A stretch of DNA of 14,226 bases from an uncultured Mycoplasmatota bacterium (GTDB taxonomy: Bacteria > Bacillota_I > Bacilli_A > RF39 > UBA660): assembly GCA_946497375.1 (NCBI GenBank), contig CAMMKE010000026.1, positions 1 through 14,226 of the forward strand, given 5' to 3'. The position numbers were made by a program, and so were the translations under genes. The first letter of the stretch is position 1. Each line of letters starts with the position of its first letter. The notes under the pieces were generated by a model that was not told the origin of the DNA, ran no database searches, and saw nothing but the letters and a program-made list of their open reading frames with translations. Shown piece after piece: positions 12,872 through 14,226 of this stretch.

Positions 12872-14226
12872 ATGAATTTTTTTAATACTGTGGAAAAAGA
12901 TATATTAAATAAGTTTAAGGAAAATAATATTCCACTTGATGATGTAAAACTATTAACAAGTAGTAAAAAAGAGTTAGGAGACTATCAAATAAATGATGCC
13001 ATGAAGCTTGCTAAAGTAATGCATAAATCACCAAGAGATATCGCAGAAGATTTAGTTAAATGTCTAGAAGAAACAGGATACTTTAAAAACATTAATATAG
13101 CAGGAGCAGGTTTTATTAACCTAAGCTTTAAAGATGAGTTATTAACAGAATATGTGGAAAAAGTTTTTAAGAGTTCCACAAAAGATGTGGAAAAACTTGA
13201 TAGTGATAGAATCATCATTGACTATGGTGGTGCGAATATCGCTAAAACTCTTCACGTAGGACATTTAAGAAGTGCAAATATTGGTGAAGCTTTAAAAAGA
13301 CTTGCAAAACATCTTGGTAAAGAAGTAATCGCTGATGTTCACTTCGGAGATATTGGTCGTCAATCTGGAATGGTAATCTATGAGATAAAAGAAAGATATC
13401 CTAATCTTAACTATTTTAGTGGAAAAGAAGAAATTACTTGGGATGAATTACCTATAACAGGAGAAGACTTAGAAGAAATCTATCCTACTGCAAGTAAAAA
13501 AGCTAAAGAAAATGAAGAGATAATGGAAAAGGTTAGAGAAATAACTGCCGAGTTAGAATCAGGTAAAAATAAAGGCTATGTCGCTCTTTGGGATAAGATA
13601 AAAGAAATATCTACAAAAGATATAAAGAGTATTTATAAAGAATTAAATACAGACTTTGATTTATGGGAAGGAGAAAGTGATTCTTATCCTTATATCAAAG
13701 AAACACTAGATATTATGGAAAAGTCCGGCTATTTAATAGAAAGTGAAGGAGCTAAAATAGTTGAAGTAATAGAAGATACAGATAAAGCTCCTATGCCTCC
13801 CCTTATTGTTCTTCAAAGTAATGGAGCAACTTTATATGCTACAAGAGAACTTGCAACTATCACTTCTCGTATGAAAAGATTTAATCCTAAAGAAATATGG
13901 TATGTAGTAGATATGCGTCAAGGATTATACTTTGAACAAGTATTTAGAGCATCATATAAAACAGGACTTGTCTCTAAAGATACAGTTTTAGAGTATTATG
14001 GTTTTGGAACAATGAACGGAACTGATGGTAAACCATTTAAAACAAGAGATGGTAATGCTGCAACTCTAAAAAGCCTAATTCAAAGTGTCAAAGAAGAAAT
14101 ACTTACTCATATGAATAAAGATATGGATAATAAAGAAGAAATCGCTGAAAAAATAACTATCGCAGCGATTAAATATGCTGACTTCTTACCTAATAGAACA
14201 ACAGACTATATCTTTGAACCAAGTAA
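12872..14226 (+). CDS. argS: Arginine-tRNA ligase, 3' end beyond the window
   Basis: Class I aminoacyl-tRNA synthetase that charges tRNA-Arg. From ATG 12872 the frame is open for 451 complete codons to the right edge, against about 560 expected, so roughly the last fifth (most of the anticodon-binding domain) is outside. The N-terminal additional domain spans about 1-110 (KELGDYQINDAMKLAK, AGAGFINL). The catalytic HIGH-type motif is in DYGGANIAKTLHVGHLRSAN. FGDIGRQSGMV follows, and the C-terminal side of the active site is NGTDGKPFKTRDGNAATLKS, the ArgS counterpart of KMSKS. The GGAN form of the first motif is common in clostridial-type ArgS, whereas Bacillus has SSPN. A strong AGGAGG (12860-12865) lies 6 nt before the ATG. 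It is the last visible gene of its operon. Confidence 0.95.
   Translation, partial: MNFFNTVEKDILNKFKENNIPLDDVKLLTSSKKELGDYQINDAMKLAKVMHKSPRDIAEDLVKCLEETGYFKNINIAGAGFINLSFKDELLTEYVEKVFKSSTKDVEKLDSDRIIIDYGGANIAKTLHVGHLRSANIGEALKRLAKHLGKEVIADVHFGDIGRQSGMVIYEIKERYPNLNYFSGKEEITWDELPITGEDLEEIYPTASKKAKENEEIMEKVREITAELESGKNKGYVALWDKIKEISTKDIKSIYKELNTDFDLWEGESDSYPYIKETLDIMEKSGYLIESEGAKIVEVIEDTDKAPMPPLIVLQSNGATLYATRELATITSRMKRFNPKEIWYVVDMRQGLYFEQVFRASYKTGLVSKDTVLEYYGFGTMNGTDGKPFKTRDGNAATLKSLIQSVKEEILTHMNKDMDNKEEIAEKITIAAIKYADFLPNRTTDYIFEPS

Noticed and set aside
12985..13218. Minus-strand open frame opposite the argS start
   Set aside because: Shadow of argS, whose motifs are clear on the + strand.

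Overview
The window is strongly AT-rich DNA from a low-GC Bacillota, most likely a Bacilli lineage. The evidence is AGGAGG-type ribosome binding sites, extended -10 promoters (TGnTATAAT) and a gdpP-rplI-dnaB-...-walJ-rlmH order like that of Bacillus. The genetic code is standard: TGA is used as a stop (lemA, the DUF1934 gene) and Trp is TGG, so this is not a code-4 Mycoplasma. A bifunctional penicillin-binding protein, an M23 peptidase and a GerQ-type protein show a walled cell and hint at a present or past sporulation pathway.

Region 1 (1-6235, + strand) is a tightly packed operon: gdpP C-terminal part, rplI, dnaB, a LysM-G5-M23 envelope peptidase, walJ, rlmH and ung. Genes are 1-11 nt apart or overlap, and a clear hairpin terminator follows ung. 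It combines c-di-AMP turnover, translation, replication, cell-wall hydrolysis, rRNA methylation and uracil repair.

Region 2 (6236-6902, + strand) is one unrecognised 181-aa gene with its own promoter. It converges on the minus-strand cluster through a shared hairpin.

Region 3 (6893-11899, - strand) is an envelope cluster. In transcription order it holds a class A penicillin-binding protein, a short GerQ homologue, a membrane-anchored acidic protein, a second membrane-anchored gene and a LemA-family protein. The second anchored gene is cut by an IS200-type element (about 8108-8720). Its signal-anchor exon lies on the far side of the element, and removing the element restores one reading frame. 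A 71-bp direct repeat, made of the gerQ 3' end, a terminator-like hairpin and a promoter, flanks the acidic-protein gene. lemA has a related promoter. This duplicated regulatory cassette and the interrupted gene are the most unusual parts of the window.

Region 4 (11955-14226, + strand) is a divergent operon: a DUF1934 (YwiB-like) protein, a small P-loop kinase-like protein and argS, which runs off the right edge. The ywiB-argS pairing is also seen in Bacillus.

No rRNA, tRNA, CRISPR array or prophage was seen. No wholly new multi-gene system could be supported.
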